A DNA stretch of 64,000 nt from Deuterostichococcus epilithicus (GCA_033439295.1 JAVTLE010000005.1:3026501-3090500), one strand, 5' to 3'. Counted from the stretch's first letter, positions 10,401 to 22,998 are shown. Translations and numbers: made by a program. Notes: generated from the letters alone by a model not told the origin.

Positions 10401-13400
10401 ACGCAGGCGTTTTGGCTGCTGCAACTGAGGCGGCCATGCAGACACGGCGGCCCTACGCAGGCCCAACCTCCAACTTTGTACTAGCAGCGAAGACAAACTC
10501 GTCGCCAGCAGCTCGCTGTCCGCTGTCCCGCCAAGCGGCCGCTAGACGGCTGCTGGTTCACGCAAAGCGTGCCCAAAGCCCCGGGCAGGGCAGTCAGACA
10601 ATCTGCATCATCATCAACGAGAACGACTTGCCCACGCCCAACCCCCTGATTGCTGTGCCGGTAAGGCGGCTGCTGGACGGCTGCTGGTTCACGCTGGCCG
10701 GCATGGGCGGCAGCCCGCCAGACGACATTGCCAAGGCGGAGGGGCTGCTGAAGGAGGCGGGCGCCCGCGTGTTCGACCAGCACACCGCCGGCCTGGCCAC
10801 CGCGGCGGGGACGCCCGCCAAACTGTGCGTCTCTTCGCATTGGTGTCCGCATCATCTCCGTTTTGTCTCCGGCCTGCCCCTTGAGCCGCGAGCCCCGCAC
10901 AGCGTGCAAGAGCGCGCCTGACAGGCTGCAGGGTGGCCTGGGGCCTTGGCGCGGCCCGAGGCTGGCTGCTTTGATGCTCGCGTCCACCATGCACCTGTCC
11001 CGCCGAGCAGCTGTGCAGTTGCCGTGCATGTGCGTGTGCGCTCTCGTCATGCCTTGGTGGGGAAGTCCTGACGCTGCAGCTAACAGATGTGCTCCCTGCT
11101 GGCGGCAGGTACGCGATGTGCCAGCCCATGGCCGGGTTGACGAGGGAGGATGCTGCAGCGCTTGCTGCGCGGCGCCCAGACTTCAGGCTTGGTGTGCTCG
11201 CCCAGCTGCCCTGTCTCTGCTCTTCGTGTCACGCCGTGCCCAGCCACGCACAGGTCCCAGACCCTAAACCATAGACCCTGCAGCGTTTATTGGTCAATGC
11301 GCGGTGCAAGCCTTCACATCTAGAGCAGCACAGCAGGCGCTCGGCTCCCTGCCCTGCAGCACAGCATGGCACAGCAGGCGCTGGGCTCCATACAGCACAG
11401 CACAGCCGGGCGCCTATCGCCTGCCCGGCCTCATACATTCGCTGCATGACAGCATGCGCCTTGATTGAGTCCCTTCCTGAAGCTCAGGCTGAAGGCTATC
11501 AAGCCACAGGGCGAGGTGGCGGAACAGCAGCCGTGCGGCATTGCAGCGCTGGGTGGAAAGATAGCCCACAAAGGGGACCCCTGCCAGCACCCTGCCAGAG
11601 AGAGCTGACCTGCGGCTTTGGAACCCTAAACTTTAAAACCCTGGGGCGCAGTGGCGGAGGGCAACCGCGTGACGCCGCGCTGGGTGCGCGAGAGCATGGA
11701 GGCGGGCGCCCGGCTGCAGCTGACGTCCGTCAACAACCGCCTCATCTACCGCCCACTGCCCTTCCGGCTGCCGCTGCGCGGCATGGAGTCCATCCGGTGC
11801 GGTTCGATGCCCTTCTGTTCCCACAGCAAAGGCGACAGGCGTGATGCCTGTGACGCCACCTGAGAAAGTCTGTCACAAACGAAGCATATTCGACCTTCGA
11901 GCCAGTCTGCACGTCTCGAGGCAGGCTGAGCGTGAAGCAGGCTCGGCCCCCGCAGCAGGGTGGCTCGGCGCCCCTTGCGCGCCTGCAGGCTGTGCGCGAG
12001 CCCGAATCGGCGAGAGGAGCCCGCTCGGCCTGGCACCGGCTCAAAGCTTGTATCAAAGCTTGCATCGGACGCCCGTCTGAGGAGAGGGGCTGTGTCCTTT
12101 GTGTCGCCACAGGCTGTGCGCGAGCGTGTATGGGGAGGAGGAAAAGAGGTACTTGGTGCTGCTGGCGCACCTCCTGGGCGCGCGCTTCACCCACGCCATG
12201 AAGACCACCAACACGCACCTCCTGGTGATTCTGCGTTCCCACGTTCAACCTCCTCAGTTTCCCTAAGTAGCCCCTTCCCCGTTGTCGCCCTTACCCGTCC
12301 CCCCTTCCACACACCTTTCGCCTGCTGCCTCCCCCTTGCCCTCCTTCGGTAGCAGCCGCAGGAGTCCATGCTGCCTGCTGGGTCGCCCAAGAGGATGCCC
12401 CAGTCCGGGGGGCGCTGCTCCATGGCATCATGAGAGAGCTTTCAGTCAGGCAGTTGGTCGCCTGCTGCGGCTGAGGGCCTCGCTGGGGCTGCGCCCCTTG
12501 CCGCATTGGGTCCCACTGCTGCAGCTGCCTGCTGGATCAAGTCTCAGGATGTCTGGGGCGACACAATGTGCCTGCGCCGCTCACCACTCCTGGCACCCCA
12601 GCCTCGACACGGTCACCTCTGGGGCACTGCCGGACCATGACCTCAACCTCCAATGGCATCTTGACTCCGCAAGCAAGATCCCAATTCGTTTCAAACGTGT
12701 CTGGTGCTTACGAAGTTTCCCTCGCTGCGCAGGTGCCGCGGCGGGTGGGGGAGAAGTATGCACGAGCCTCCACCTTTGGCGTCGTGCCCGTCGTCGCGCA
12801 GTGGCTGATCGATGCCGCCATCCATGGCTCTGTGCGTCTCAAGTCCACAGCCATACCTGTTTCCACTTTTCTCCACACCGGTTGACACTGCCTCCTTGGA
12901 GCGTACGCGTGTTGGGGCATTGGGAAGGGAAGTCGCTTCATGCGCAGGTGGCAGTGCACAGGCACTGTGCAATGCCGCAGCTCAGGAGGAGCGCCTGTTG
13001 CTGGGTGCTGTCGTGGATGCTTGATGGAGCACCCACCCCGTGCAGATGCCGGACCCCAGGGCCGACAAGTACCGGCCGGGCCCGCCGCTCGACGACGAGC
13101 AGGAGGCGGTGCCCGCCACCACACAGGTACCACATCCTCATTGCATGTTTCGCAACCTTTGCAGCGATTGCTGATCTGCTACCTGGACAGTACTTGCTGA
13201 TTTGCTTCTGCGGCGAGGGGCGACCGCCTGTGTTCTGGCGCTCATCTTTCGGGCAGGAACCCTCACAACTGGCGCTGCCGTTTTGGCTTCCCACATGTTT
13301 TCGACAAAGTGCAATGGTGCTGCTCTGGAGCCAGGCCGCCAGCATTGCGTGGGGCGGACTGATGCGCTGGCAGCTGAGCCAGTAGCCTGACAGTGACACT

Positions 13401-16257
13401 TTCGTGGCTGGCAGGTGCCGGCGGGCGTGCAGGCACAGGTGGACAACACACAGGGTGCCAGCGGCCCCCGCGCCAACTTGACCGACCGCTTTGGCGAGGT
13501 GTTGGGTGCGCAGCGAACTCTCGTGCTGGAGCCGTCACCTGACTGCGCTGGCAGGAGCTGCGCACCTACTGTTTGCTGCAACACCTGCTGCAACACCTGT
13601 TGCTGATCGGTCCGTTGATATCTGTCATATACTTCGTCTAATTGATCATAATTGAGACAGACCTGGGCTCGTGTGGCAGGGCCAGCACAGGGCGGCGCGG
13701 CGGCAAGGGCAGGTGCGCCGCCGTCCGGCTGCCTTGCTGAGCGCGACCGCAACTGTCCGCCACCCATCCCGCGTCCATCGCCCCGCCCACCACGTACTAC
13801 AACAGCCCACCTCTCGATGCAACTAACGGCCCACCACATGCCACTTGCCTGAGCCGCAACCCGGCATTCGTACACTGCAATATGCTTGTGACAGCGGCTG
13901 CACCCGGCCATGCCTGTAAGATGGCTGCCTGTGCCGCCTTTTAACTGCCTTGTTGCTGCCGTAAACATCTAGTCTGCCGCCGCCCAACGTCAGGAGCTGC
14001 TCCTCCCGCAGAGGCGCTGCGAGGCGATTGCTCCCAGGAGGCGGCGGTGCTGACGGCGCGACCTGCGGCGGCGGGGGCGCAAGTCTCAGCCGATCGGGCG
14101 GGACCAGCCGCAGCGATGAGCGGGGTTGCAGCTGCCAACGGGGCGGGCATGGCCGCTGCGGCGCCGACGGTAGCGGAACCGACTTTGGCGCCGGCTTCGG
14201 CGATTGCTGCAGCGCAGCCGGGCCCACCCCCTCAGCCTGCCGCACAGGCAGCCCAGCCGCTGGCGGCAGCGGGAGCAGCGCCTCCNCTGACGGCCGCCCC
14301 CTGCTTGCTGCAGACACACGGGCGGCCACGGCCGCGGCTGCGACTGAGCTGCTGCCGCCGCTGCCATCGGCGCCGCCGCCATCGGCAATGCTGCCCTCGG
14401 CATTGCTGCCATCGGCAATGCCGCCGCCGGCAATGCTGCCACCGGCGACGTTGCCATCGGCAATGCAGCTGCCGCCGGCCAAGCCAAAGGTTAACCTGAT
14501 GGAGCAGCTCCTGGCAGACACGAGCACCCGACGCAGCCGCCGCAGCGGCCGAGCCTCCAGGGCAGCTCAGGGTTCCGGCGGCACACCGTCTGGTGCAGAC
14601 TCGCAGGGCAACGGCGCACCGGCGCTGGTGGCGGCGTTGGGCGGCGACAATTGCGTTGTGGCCGTATCGACGCCAGACGGCAGCAGCGCAGGCGGCGCCG
14701 GTGCGATCACAGCGGCCACCGAGGCTGCTGGAGAGATGCCGCCCCTGCGGCCTGGTGGCAGCAGCGGCATGGCTCAGCGGGCCAGCCTTCTCAGGTGTCA
14801 CACCTGTCGCTTCAAAGCGGCTTGACGCTCTACTGCAAGCATGGCTCAGCGCAGAAGGGGATGCATAGCAACAGTGTGCCGGCAAGGACGAGCAGCGCAT
14901 GCTGTAATTGCGTCTTCTCCGCTGCAGCAGCCATTGCAAATGCTGAGCTGCCAATGTGATCCTGCAAGACCCCTTGCAACATGCAGGCAAGCCGTCGCAG
15001 CGTCAGCACAGCCAGCAGCGCAGCCGGCGGCGCAGGCTGCGAGCGTGCCGGGCCAGAGCAGCGACGCGCCAGATGCCGCTGCCCGGGCAGCCGCAGCGGC
15101 TGCGGCGAGCTGCGGCGACGGCGGCGCCGCCAGCCGCGATGAGGCGTCCTTAGACGTGGACTGGGCGTGTCTCGAGGGCCTGGTGGAGCGCAGCAGGGCA
15201 GCCGCGGCCGCAGGCGTGCCGCCGCGATTTGTTGACTCCCAGACGCAGGACTGCCCAATGGGTGCGTACGAGCCCCAATGACTGAGTTACGCAATGACCC
15301 AATGCAAGACTTTGCATGTTCCAGACCCTGACAGTTATATGCTGGCTGACAAGCGGCTCCGCATTGGGAGATGCTGCTGCGGATAAGGTGTCCTGTTGCT
15401 TCGCTGTGGCTGCTTAGCTGCTCTGCCACCGCTACGGCAGCTGCGACTGTGTGCTTTTGCGGCCCTGACAGCAGGTGATCGAGCAATGGTTTGTCTGGGC
15501 GCAGACGTGCTGCCGGGGCTGCCACCAGACGCTGCTGCCGCAGCCCGGCGCAACAGGTGATTCCTGTCGAATGCTGCACACGTTTGGGCGTCACCTGGCT
15601 CACTGCAATCAAGCGGTTCCTCTTGTCGGACGCTTTCCCGTCCACCGGACCTTGATGGCTGCTCGGCATCATTCTGATCCGTGCTATCGGACTCTGGACC
15701 ATGCACGATCACGCAGGCGACTGAGCAATGGGGACTCAGACAACGGCTCGCGCGGCTCGGGCGGCGGCCGCAAGCGTTCAGGCGGCGCTGAAGCGGCGGC
15801 TGCGGCCGGCCGCGCCGGCAAGCACGCCAAGGCAGCTCGTCAGGGCGATGCTTTAGGCGCCGACGCGGCGGCCGCCTCCCAGATGGTGGACTGCTCGCAG
15901 CAGGTGTGACCAGGAAACAGGGGCGGGGCGCCCGCGGGGGGATGCTGCACAGCGCAGCGTGCTCCTGCAGGCTATGCCAACCTGTCAAGCCGATAGAATG
16001 TGCGACGAAATCGCCAGAATCTGTGTGCAAACACTGTCAACCATCCCTGGCATTCTGCTTGCCGACAGGTCGGCTACGAGGCGTCGGTGCCAATGCGGCT
16101 GGTGACACGGCGGGCGGCGGCAGCAGCAGCCACAGCCGACGGCGCTGCAGAGGAACGCAAGGCACGCATCGCTCAGGCTGTGCGCGCCAGTGGGGCTGGC
16201 AGGAATGGCGGCGGCAGCAGCGGAGGCAAGGCAGCAGACACGGGGTTGATTCTGTGA
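7452..16257 (+). CDS. TOPBP1: Multi-BRCT DNA damage/replication scaffold, TopBP1/Dpb11 type
   Basis: BRCT-repeat scaffold of the nuclear replication-initiation and checkpoint machinery. First exon 7452-7685 starts MSSSEPAGGQD. Later exons: 7832-7903 (GIPVVGLSWSAACW), 8066-8250, 8498-8824 (VTPAWLKASVEAG), 9397-9530, 9779-9964 (EVVAAAWLQDC), about 10206-10310, 10650-10826 (LLDGCWFTLAGM), 11109-11193, 11651-11797 (RVTPRWVRESMEAG), 12113-12223, 12733-12830, 13045-13127 and Ala-rich exons to the end. Each BRCT ends in the W-containing helix typical of the fold; I count about six. Exons 8066-8250 and 8498 join through a split Arg codon. The last exon (16069-16257) ends at TGA and contains VGYEASVPMRLV after an SQ-rich stretch, as in plant TopBP1 tails. 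Position 14286 is an ambiguous base. Some tail exons (13414-15907) are placed by open frame only, and two adjacent genes cannot be fully excluded. Confidence 0.8.
10522..10693 (+). repeat. Exon-start copy in BRCT gene
   Basis: The sequence at 10652-10693, leading into LLDGCWFT, has a close copy at 10522-10562. Both contain GACGGCTGCTGGTTCACG. The offset is 130 bp and the copy lies upstream of the coding version. Confidence 0.75.
11326..11406 (+). repeat. Imperfect tandem repeat in BRCT gene intron
   Basis: Two copies of a roughly 40-bp unit beginning GCACAGCAGGCGCT and rich in CAGCACAG, at about 11328-11366 and 11368-11406, inside an intron. Confidence 0.6.
11509..11691 (+). repeat. Exon-start copy in BRCT gene
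   Basis: The exon start around 11643-11691 (gtggcggagggcaaccgcg...cgctgggtg) has a diverged upstream copy at 11509-11557 (gtggcggaacagcagccgtg...cgctgggtg). The offset is 134 bp. Confidence 0.55.
11986..12160 (+). repeat. Exon-start copy in BRCT gene
   Basis: The acceptor and exon start cag|GCTGTGCGCGAGC at 12110 is matched exactly over 16 bp by an upstream intronic copy at 11986. Similarity then decays over about 40 bp. The offset is 124 bp. Confidence 0.65.
13574..13597 (+). repeat. 12-bp tandem duplication
   Basis: TGCTGCAACACC occurs twice head to tail, with a third partial unit following, in an intron of the BRCT gene. Confidence 0.8.
14286..14286. other. Ambiguous base (N) in BRCT gene coding region
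   Basis: A single N lies within a Ser/Ala-rich coding stretch. The surrounding frame is maintained, so it stands in for one base. Confidence 0.95.
14361..14466 (+). repeat. Coding 15-bp minisatellite in BRCT gene
   Basis: About seven degenerate copies of a 15-bp unit close to GCCATCGGCAATGCT. In the coding frame it gives a repeating pentapeptide of the PSAML/PPAML type, just before the conserved-looking KPKVNLMEQLLAD segment. Confidence 0.85.
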
Positions 16258-16573
16258 TTGGCAGTCGAGGCGGTGGCGCATCTGCAGGCGTGCGGCAACC
16301 AGTAGACAACCTGTTGCGTGGTGGCTAGTCAGCGGATGGTGCGCTATGAGGCGTCCGTAGGAGCTGGCCATATTGGCGGCAGGTTTGACGGTGATCGAGC
16401 TTTTCTGTAAACGAGGGCTGGCATTTGATCTACTGAAAAATCTCTTCCAAAATTCCGGAGCTGCACGTGTCGCCTAGCTGCCTTGGGCCACGTGGTCGTC
16501 AGGCACCCAAGCAGTAAGTTTTGAGCAACTTCCATGTTCTTCGCGGTGTCTTCAGTGTCTCAATTTCGCAGTC
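16258..16573. other. Intergenic region, BRCT gene to PDZ gene
   Basis: About 316 bp. A TGTAA at 16406-16410 is a candidate poly(A) signal for the upstream gene, about 150 bp after its stop. The rest should be the promoter and 5' UTR of the PDZ gene; no core element is evident. Confidence 0.45.
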
Positions 16574-17848
16574 ATGGCGAGCAATTTGGCTATGCAGGCG
16601 CAGGTGCAATTGCAGACGCGTTGCCAGCTGATATCAAACAGGCAGCAGTGCAGAGCGGCTGCGATCAGCGCTCGGCGGCCGTCGGCCGCCCGGCAAACAT
16701 CGCTCACTCAGTCGCTGGAGCAGCATCGCAGACGCCTCAGCTGTGCGGGCGCCCAGGCCAGTTCGACAGAGGTCGAGGCCGACCTCAGGTGCATTGACAC
16801 CGGAGCGCTGCCTGCACTGCTCTGGCAAGGGTCATATCATCCTCACATTGTCTGTTCATGCGAAACAAGGCGCCAGATCAGAGCTCGCACACTGGAGACA
16901 GAGCCCTGGAGCTCTGTGCTATACTGAACGCAGTGACGAGCCAGCAGCGGCAGTAGGCCGTCAGGGCGATGGTCAGCAGCGCATCAACGTGACGCTGCGC
17001 AAGCCGATGGGCATGGTGCTCGCCGAGGGCAAGGACGGCAACGTCTTCGTGGAGTCGATCACTGAGGGCGGCAATGCGGCAGAGGATGGCAGCATAAAGG
17101 TGAGCCTTGCGGCGTCTGCCGCCTTGCATCTGCCTGGATGTGTTGGCATCCGCAGGAGAGCTTCGCCATCGACTGATCCAGACTGCTGTCCATGGTGCCT
17201 CTGAAGCAGTGCGGCATGTTGTCGTGCAGCAGCCATGCAGAAGGCCCACGGCAACAACAACGGCCAAATGCAGCAGCGCAGATCTTTGCATAGTGTTCGT
17301 AAGATGGCCCCAAAACATGCGTCCAACGGCTCAAAACAACCGCCCACGCACAGCCGGCTGCCAGAGTGCCGCTCTGCGCTGTCAGCTGCCATCCTTACTG
17401 ATCCCAAGGGTGACGTCAGGGGCCGCCACTGGGTTGTGTGCAGGTGAACGATGTCGTCCGCAGGACGTCGGCGTATGTCCTGAAGGAGGGCAAGTCGGGG
17501 GAGTATGCCAAGCGGGGCCACGGGGCGAGGCCCTTCGAGGACTACGTCCCCATCATGTTTGAGTGCGACGGCGAGGTGTGTGCACAAAACACGGTTATAC
17601 CCCCAAATCGTTGTCATTCTCGAGCCTTATACGTGGTTCGCTGCTGCTCTTCTGCGCATGACATGACAAAGATGGAGCCTCACAAATTGCGGGGTGCAGA
17701 TGCAGCAAACCATGCTCATGCGAGGGCTGAACATGTGTGTGCTCGGCATGCGCAGGACTTTAAAACGGTAATGGCCGCTATCGCCTCAAACAACGAGCGG
17801 TGGGGGATCTTCAACGTGGACCTGGAGCTGTCACGGCCAGCGGCGTGA
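16574..17848 (+). CDS. Small PDZ-domain protein, probably plastid-targeted
   Basis: First exon 16574 to about 16788 begins MASNLAMQAQVQLQTRCQL and is rich in Ser, Arg, Ala and Gln with few acidic residues, like a chloroplast transit peptide. Second exon (about 16957-17099) gives a PDZ-like start: INVTLRKPMGMVLAEGKDG then VFVESITEGGNAAEDGSIK. Third exon 17444-17575 (VNDVVRRTSAYVLKEG... FEDYVPIMFECDGE) and last exon 17756-17848 (DFKTVMAAIASNNERWGIF) complete it, ending at TGA. The GM-VLAEG carboxylate-binding-loop region and the GGNAAEDGSIKVNDVV stretch are the PDZ signature. The exon 1/exon 2 junction does not join in phase with the obvious donor at 16789, so that boundary is uncertain. Function is not known to me; plant thylakoid PDZ proteins have similar starts. 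Confidence 0.7.
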
Positions 17849-18531
17849 GGCGGGCAATCTGTGAATACGTATGCCGGGGGCAGAAGGCGGCAGCCTGTCC
17901 TCGTTGGTTGACCGCGGGCTTGCGATGCCACGGTGGCCTCTGATGCAGCAGCACCGTTGTGCTTTCCCGAAGATCTGTCTGAGTCCCTGCAAGTCTGCTT
18001 TCAGGAGATCTTTCTGGCAGATTTTACTGCCTTCTGCCCTCTGGCGTTTAGTGGTCAGTGTGCTTGAATTTTTTATGATGCGCTACGTATCTGACCGCCG
18101 CACAATCAGCTCGAGGCTGTTTGATGCATGGGTTGACTGGATGAACGACTAGTAATGATGTTGCAGAGTCCGGCATGCAAGACATTGACCAGCAGGTACT
18201 GCGCTTGATTCGATGTGTTTCAACAACCGTCAGAAGCATTGCACAGTAGTGCTACGACAAGCCGTTGTACCCGCCAGAGAAGTAGTCACCAGGAATTTGT
18301 TGATAAGGTTGCGCTTGATGAGGTTGCTCCTGTGAGTGATCGCTGCTGTGCACGCTTGACCTTTAGCTCATCGTCAGTGCATGCCTCCCCGGCCGCCGTG
18401 TGTCATCAGTTACCACATCTGCAATAGACCTACACCTGATGCAAACTCCTGTTTAACAACAATTCTTTGCCATCCGAAGGAGCCAGGGTGACATTGCTAT
18501 GTCACCCAGCCGCAAATGAGTCGTTGATCCG
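17849..18531. other. Convergent intergenic region
   Basis: About 680 bp between the stop of the PDZ gene (+) and the stop of the armadillo gene (-). It is comparatively AT-rich. I see 3' UTR-like sequence only, with no RNA gene and no repeat. Confidence 0.5.
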
Positions 18532-21500
18532 CTAGGTGCTCGCACCTTGCAGCACCTTCAGTGCAGTCGGTGCTAATTCTTGTAGCACCGGGCTGGATAT
18601 GCTGTTCGGCCGCAGCTTGGTCAAAGCCCTCACAGCCTGCAAAGCGCCTGCCGCTGCGGCCGCCTTGCGGGCGGCATCTGAAGCCGATGTAATGTCCGTC
18701 AAAAGCAGCAGCAAAGCCTGCACCCAGTCATGCATGCAGCTTTAGTATCATCGTGAGAAATCTTACAAAGCGAACAAGGCGATTTAGCATGAGATATCTT
18801 GATGCAAATGCTTAAACCATGCTGACGGAGTGCCCATGCAACTTTCAACCACTTAAACCATGCGGCTAGCCCTGCAAGCTTTGAGCAGCGATGCGTCATT
18901 GAAGTCTACTGGCTGGACGAGATTGACACACCTGGTAGGCATTCCATGCATCTGTGCTGCTGCTTCGGCGCCGCAGCTGCAGAATGATGGCGTCATACCC
19001 GCCGAGGCCGCACACTGCCGCCTGCATTCGTGTGCTGTCGTCGTCAGGCTATGCAAGGCACGAGTGTGGTGTCATGATCACTACGACAGCACGGGTAATG
19101 CTGGATCTGAGTGATACTGCATCCTCTCAGCTGGTAACCAAGCATGAAATCCTGAGCGCAGGCCGATGAGAGTGCTGGTGGCGTACCTGGTTGGCAGGAT
19201 TGTTTTGGCACGTCTTCCACAGCGCAGCAGCTGCATTAGCGACCACGTTCAAACTGCTGCCTTCCCGCCGCAGAACCCGTAGCATGCCCAGCAGACCGCC
19301 GGAAGCAGCAATGGCATGCTGTGCCGCCACTCCATTGCAGGCCAGCACGTAGAGGATGCTGCAGGCGACGTGCAGCTGGTTGCTCGGGGACCCAGGAAGC
19401 AGCAGCACCCGGGACACAGCAGCAACGCCACCAGACGCAGCCAAGAAGAGTGCCGCTGTCACGGGCTGCCGGCCGTCATGCTGCAACAGGTAATTTGACG
19501 TGTTAGAAGAGCATGACCCAATGTCAGCATGTGATTCAACGGATCCCTGTAACTGCGAGAAGGGGTGTGCTTGAACAGAAGGGACCTCTTGATGCGCAAG
19601 GGACTTCAAGAAACCACAGGTGCTCGAAGCAACCCACCGAATCTGTGACGATGAGCCTGAGCAGAGCGAGCACTTGGTCAACCACGAATTGGTCGACCTT
19701 AAATGGGTTCAGCTGCACGGCTGCCCCAAAGGAGAGCAGCGCCGCCAGACGCTGCACCGGCACTGCCCTCCGTACGTCGGCGGCATGTTGCGCCGACAAC
19801 TCATAGATGCGGTTGAGGGCTGCCGCATCGACCGATGGCGTGTCGCCGTTGCTTCCCAGCTCGACGTCCGGAGGGTGGTCCGCACGAAGCAGCGCCGCCA
19901 GCGCGGCAATGCCGCCCGCTGCGGCAACTGCCGATGCCGCTTCCAACGATCCGTCAGCAAGGTAGTGGAGTACACAAGCTGCAGTCGACCTGCAGCCCCA
20001 GCAAGGTCGATGCTCAAAGATCTCACTGCAACGTGGCAAGTGAGCAAGCAGATGCCAAGATGATGCCACGCATCACGTTTTGCACATACAGCAGATGTAG
20101 CGATTGCAAGAGGCTTGCGGTGATTTTATTTCCCAGCAGCCATTGGCTCCAATCGTCTCTTGCAGATCATCGCTGCAGCTCGGCAATTGCATAAACTACC
20201 TCGTCTCTGGCAGGCGCAGGAGCGGCATGAGGTGGCCTGGTGCGCCGGCGGCAGTCAAGGCAGCAAACACAGCTTCGTCCCTGCTGGTGGCAAGCTGGCC
20301 CAGCGCATACACCGCCGCTGCCGCCGCCGACGGCAAGTCCGTCCTGGCATTGATGTTAGCGCTGGCGCGCACTAGAATCACCAGCCGCTTGATGGCCCCG
20401 GCATCCAGTGCTGCTGCCTGACCCCTGATAAGCACCAGAAGACTGCCGTGGAAGGATGCCCCATGTACAGTACATAGTATGTCCTGCCCGAGGTCAGGGG
20501 AACTTTTGCACTCGTTCATATAGTGGTAGCAATGGCAACCAAGTTCAAAGCAGCGGCAGCAGTTCACCCAACTCAGACCGACTCCAAGGTGGTGCCAGGG
20601 CACCTGTATCCACTTTTCCAACGGTGTGTTCCAGCACGGCAAAGCCTACATGTCTTTCACCAGGTGCGGTGTCGGGATGCAGTCGACATTGAAACAGCAG
20701 CACGCATGACGCGGGTGCACCTGGCGTTCCCACTGCAGATTGCTGCAAGCGCGCCAGCCGCATTGCGTGCCTGTTTCCCCTCGAGGTTCAGCGTCAGCAA
20801 CTGCACTGCCCCAGCAGCCACAGCTGCATCCTGAAACCTGTGGAGAGGTTAACACGGCGTCAGGAGCGGCACAGGCCGTTGCTGTCCATGCACTTAATTT
20901 ATATTGCCGGGAGCGGTTCTCATGACTGCTTTCGGAACGTCACATATTCCATTGAGGGTGTGGCTGATAATAGGCTGTCGTCAAATCCCATCTATGCGCA
21001 GGGAGTCCCGACGATCCGGCTGCCATGGCTCACCGGGGGCCTTGCGCGGCAATGGTCTGAAGCACGCTGGCGGCAGAACCAGCCACGTGTCTGTAGCCTG
21101 CATCGCAGCGCTTCAGGAGGGCCACCAGCTGTGGCAGCGCCCCGGCATCCAGCACGGACTGCGCGGCGGCGGCAACAGCAATGACGTCTTCGGTCGGCCT
21201 CAGCACACTGCGGTAGACATACGAGGTAAAGTGGGTTTGTGGCACCAGGAAGTCAGACAGCAGGGCTTTACAAACTAATCGCCTAGCCGATGATGGTTCT
21301 ATCACTGGGTTTGAAGAAAGCTGCCGTGGGATCGATCTACAGCATGCGGATTGTCCTCATAGGACGGAGGGCAGCGCCGCAGCACATTGCATGCCACACT
21401 TCGCACATTCATGCGCACCCCCTGATAAATGATGAGCAAGAGCATCGCATTGGGCGGGACTCTCACTGAGAGAGCACGGGGAGGTAAGGGGGGTCCGCCA

Positions 21501-22998
21501 TCTCCGACAGGCGCGGATCGGCTAGGCAAGCCGCACAGACGCTCGCGCCGTTCCAACGGCGGAACTCCTCGACGAATGCACCGAATGCCCGAGACCAGCA
21601 GGTAGCTGCAAATTGCACCACGGCACATCAGCATCATGATGTATGAATCCATGCAATGTACACATACAGCCTGGTGCGAGGCACAGCACTGCAGCGAGCA
21701 ATGCCGAAAGCATCGTCACAGGGGCACACCGCAGCATCTGTCCCGGGCATGATCGCTGGGTACTGGCGAGCGAGTGGTGACGGACCCACATTTGCCGAAC
21801 ACGCTACGAGCAGCGAGGGCCTGCGGACGGGCCATGTTCACCTGAGAGCCCTTGCCGCTGCGGACGCCGCATTGACTGTCAGCTTCCCGGCAACTGACGA
21901 CAGGTCTGCTGAGCGGCTGGTGCGCCGCAGCAGCTGCAGCATTTGCCGCACGGTCACCAGCAGCTCCCTCGGCCGTGGCTCATTCATCAGCGAGCCTAGC
22001 CCTGCGAGGGTTTCCAGAACGCGAGCCGCGGCCACACGGAAGACATCATCCGCCTCCTCTGGCCCCAGCAGCTGTGCGAGCCTCGGCACCAGGCCGGCCA
22101 CCTCCAATGCCTGTTTGGGGCATCACAGAAATGACACTGGCTGCGTCTGGGCACGAAGCGCATCATAGCAGAACGGCGACATGTGCTGCATGGTGATACC
22201 ACCACAACCGTGCTTCCCACACCCAGTGCAGCTCATGACGGATCAGTCCAGCAGCAGAAGTGCAACACCAATCTCATCGACTCGGAACTGATCAGCAGCA
22301 GCATGAGCAGCTGACGATGCACTCGTGCTTCGAAACAAGGCAGTTGTGCCACCTGCTTGCACGCGTCCGGCTGACCTTCCAGCAGGAAGAGCAAAGCGCC
22401 GCAGGCAGGCATTGTGGGGGACCCTGCCAAGCCTGGGCTTCGCCGTGAGGACGGCCAAGCACCTCACGCAGCCAGCATCGATGAGCTGCCGCGCAAGTCG
22501 TCGGCTATGCCCTTTTATAAGTCTGAAGATTGCGCTGCATATGAGGCCGGCCGCCTGGAGATAAAACACCGCCCTTGAGTTGCTGGCTCGGCAAGTGTCT
22601 GCCGTCAGGGTTGGCACTATCAACTCGTTTGAGACGCTGCACATATGGCTCGGCATCGAAAGTTCAGCTTGCAATTGAGCAGCCATAGCAGGTGCGTTGC
22701 GCCCTGCAGATGCTAAATCTCGACACAGACTGTGTGTTTGAGAGTCTGCGCCTTGTGCCCATTTGCACCACACCTGTATGTGCCATGTGGGCTCCTCGGA
22801 TGGCAGCTGCAGCAGCTTCAGCACCGCCTCGGGACCATGGCGCTAGCCGCAGATGTCTGCAAGACTTAGCTGGCCGGACTTGAACAGCTTGAGCAGCTCC
22901 AACGTGGCCTGCTGCCGCATCTGAGTCTGGCTGGACGACAGCACCCCCGCCAAAAGCTGTGCCGCCAGCGCGGAGCTGCTACTTATCAGGGTCGCCAT
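18532..22998 (-). CDS. Armadillo-repeat protein, reading frame interrupted
   Basis: At least ten exons on the minus strand encode Ala/Leu-rich helical repeats of ARM type. Examples are AGLVPRLAQLLG (22110-21841), SVLDAGALPQLVALL (about 21250-21034), AALDAGAIKRLVILV (20418-20212), AVAAAGGIAALAALL (near 19950) and HAIAASGGLLGMLRVL (near 19330). Last exon 18735-18532 ends at TGA. The likely first exon starts at 22998 (MATLISSSSALAAQLL). In that exon the frame reads ...LADIC-G, then TAG at 22845-22843, then continues in the same frame with HGPEAVLKLLQLP to a good donor at 22773. A second break near 22425-22435 needs a one-base shift to join CLAVLTAKPRL to the next helix (MPACGALLFLLEGQ). These may be assembly errors, or the gene may be decaying. 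Partner and function unknown; ARM repeats usually bind proteins. Confidence 0.7.

Noticed and set aside
13823-14527. 234-codon minus-strand open frame with GGSIA repeats
   Set aside because: It is the antisense reading of the 15-bp coding minisatellite in the BRCT gene.
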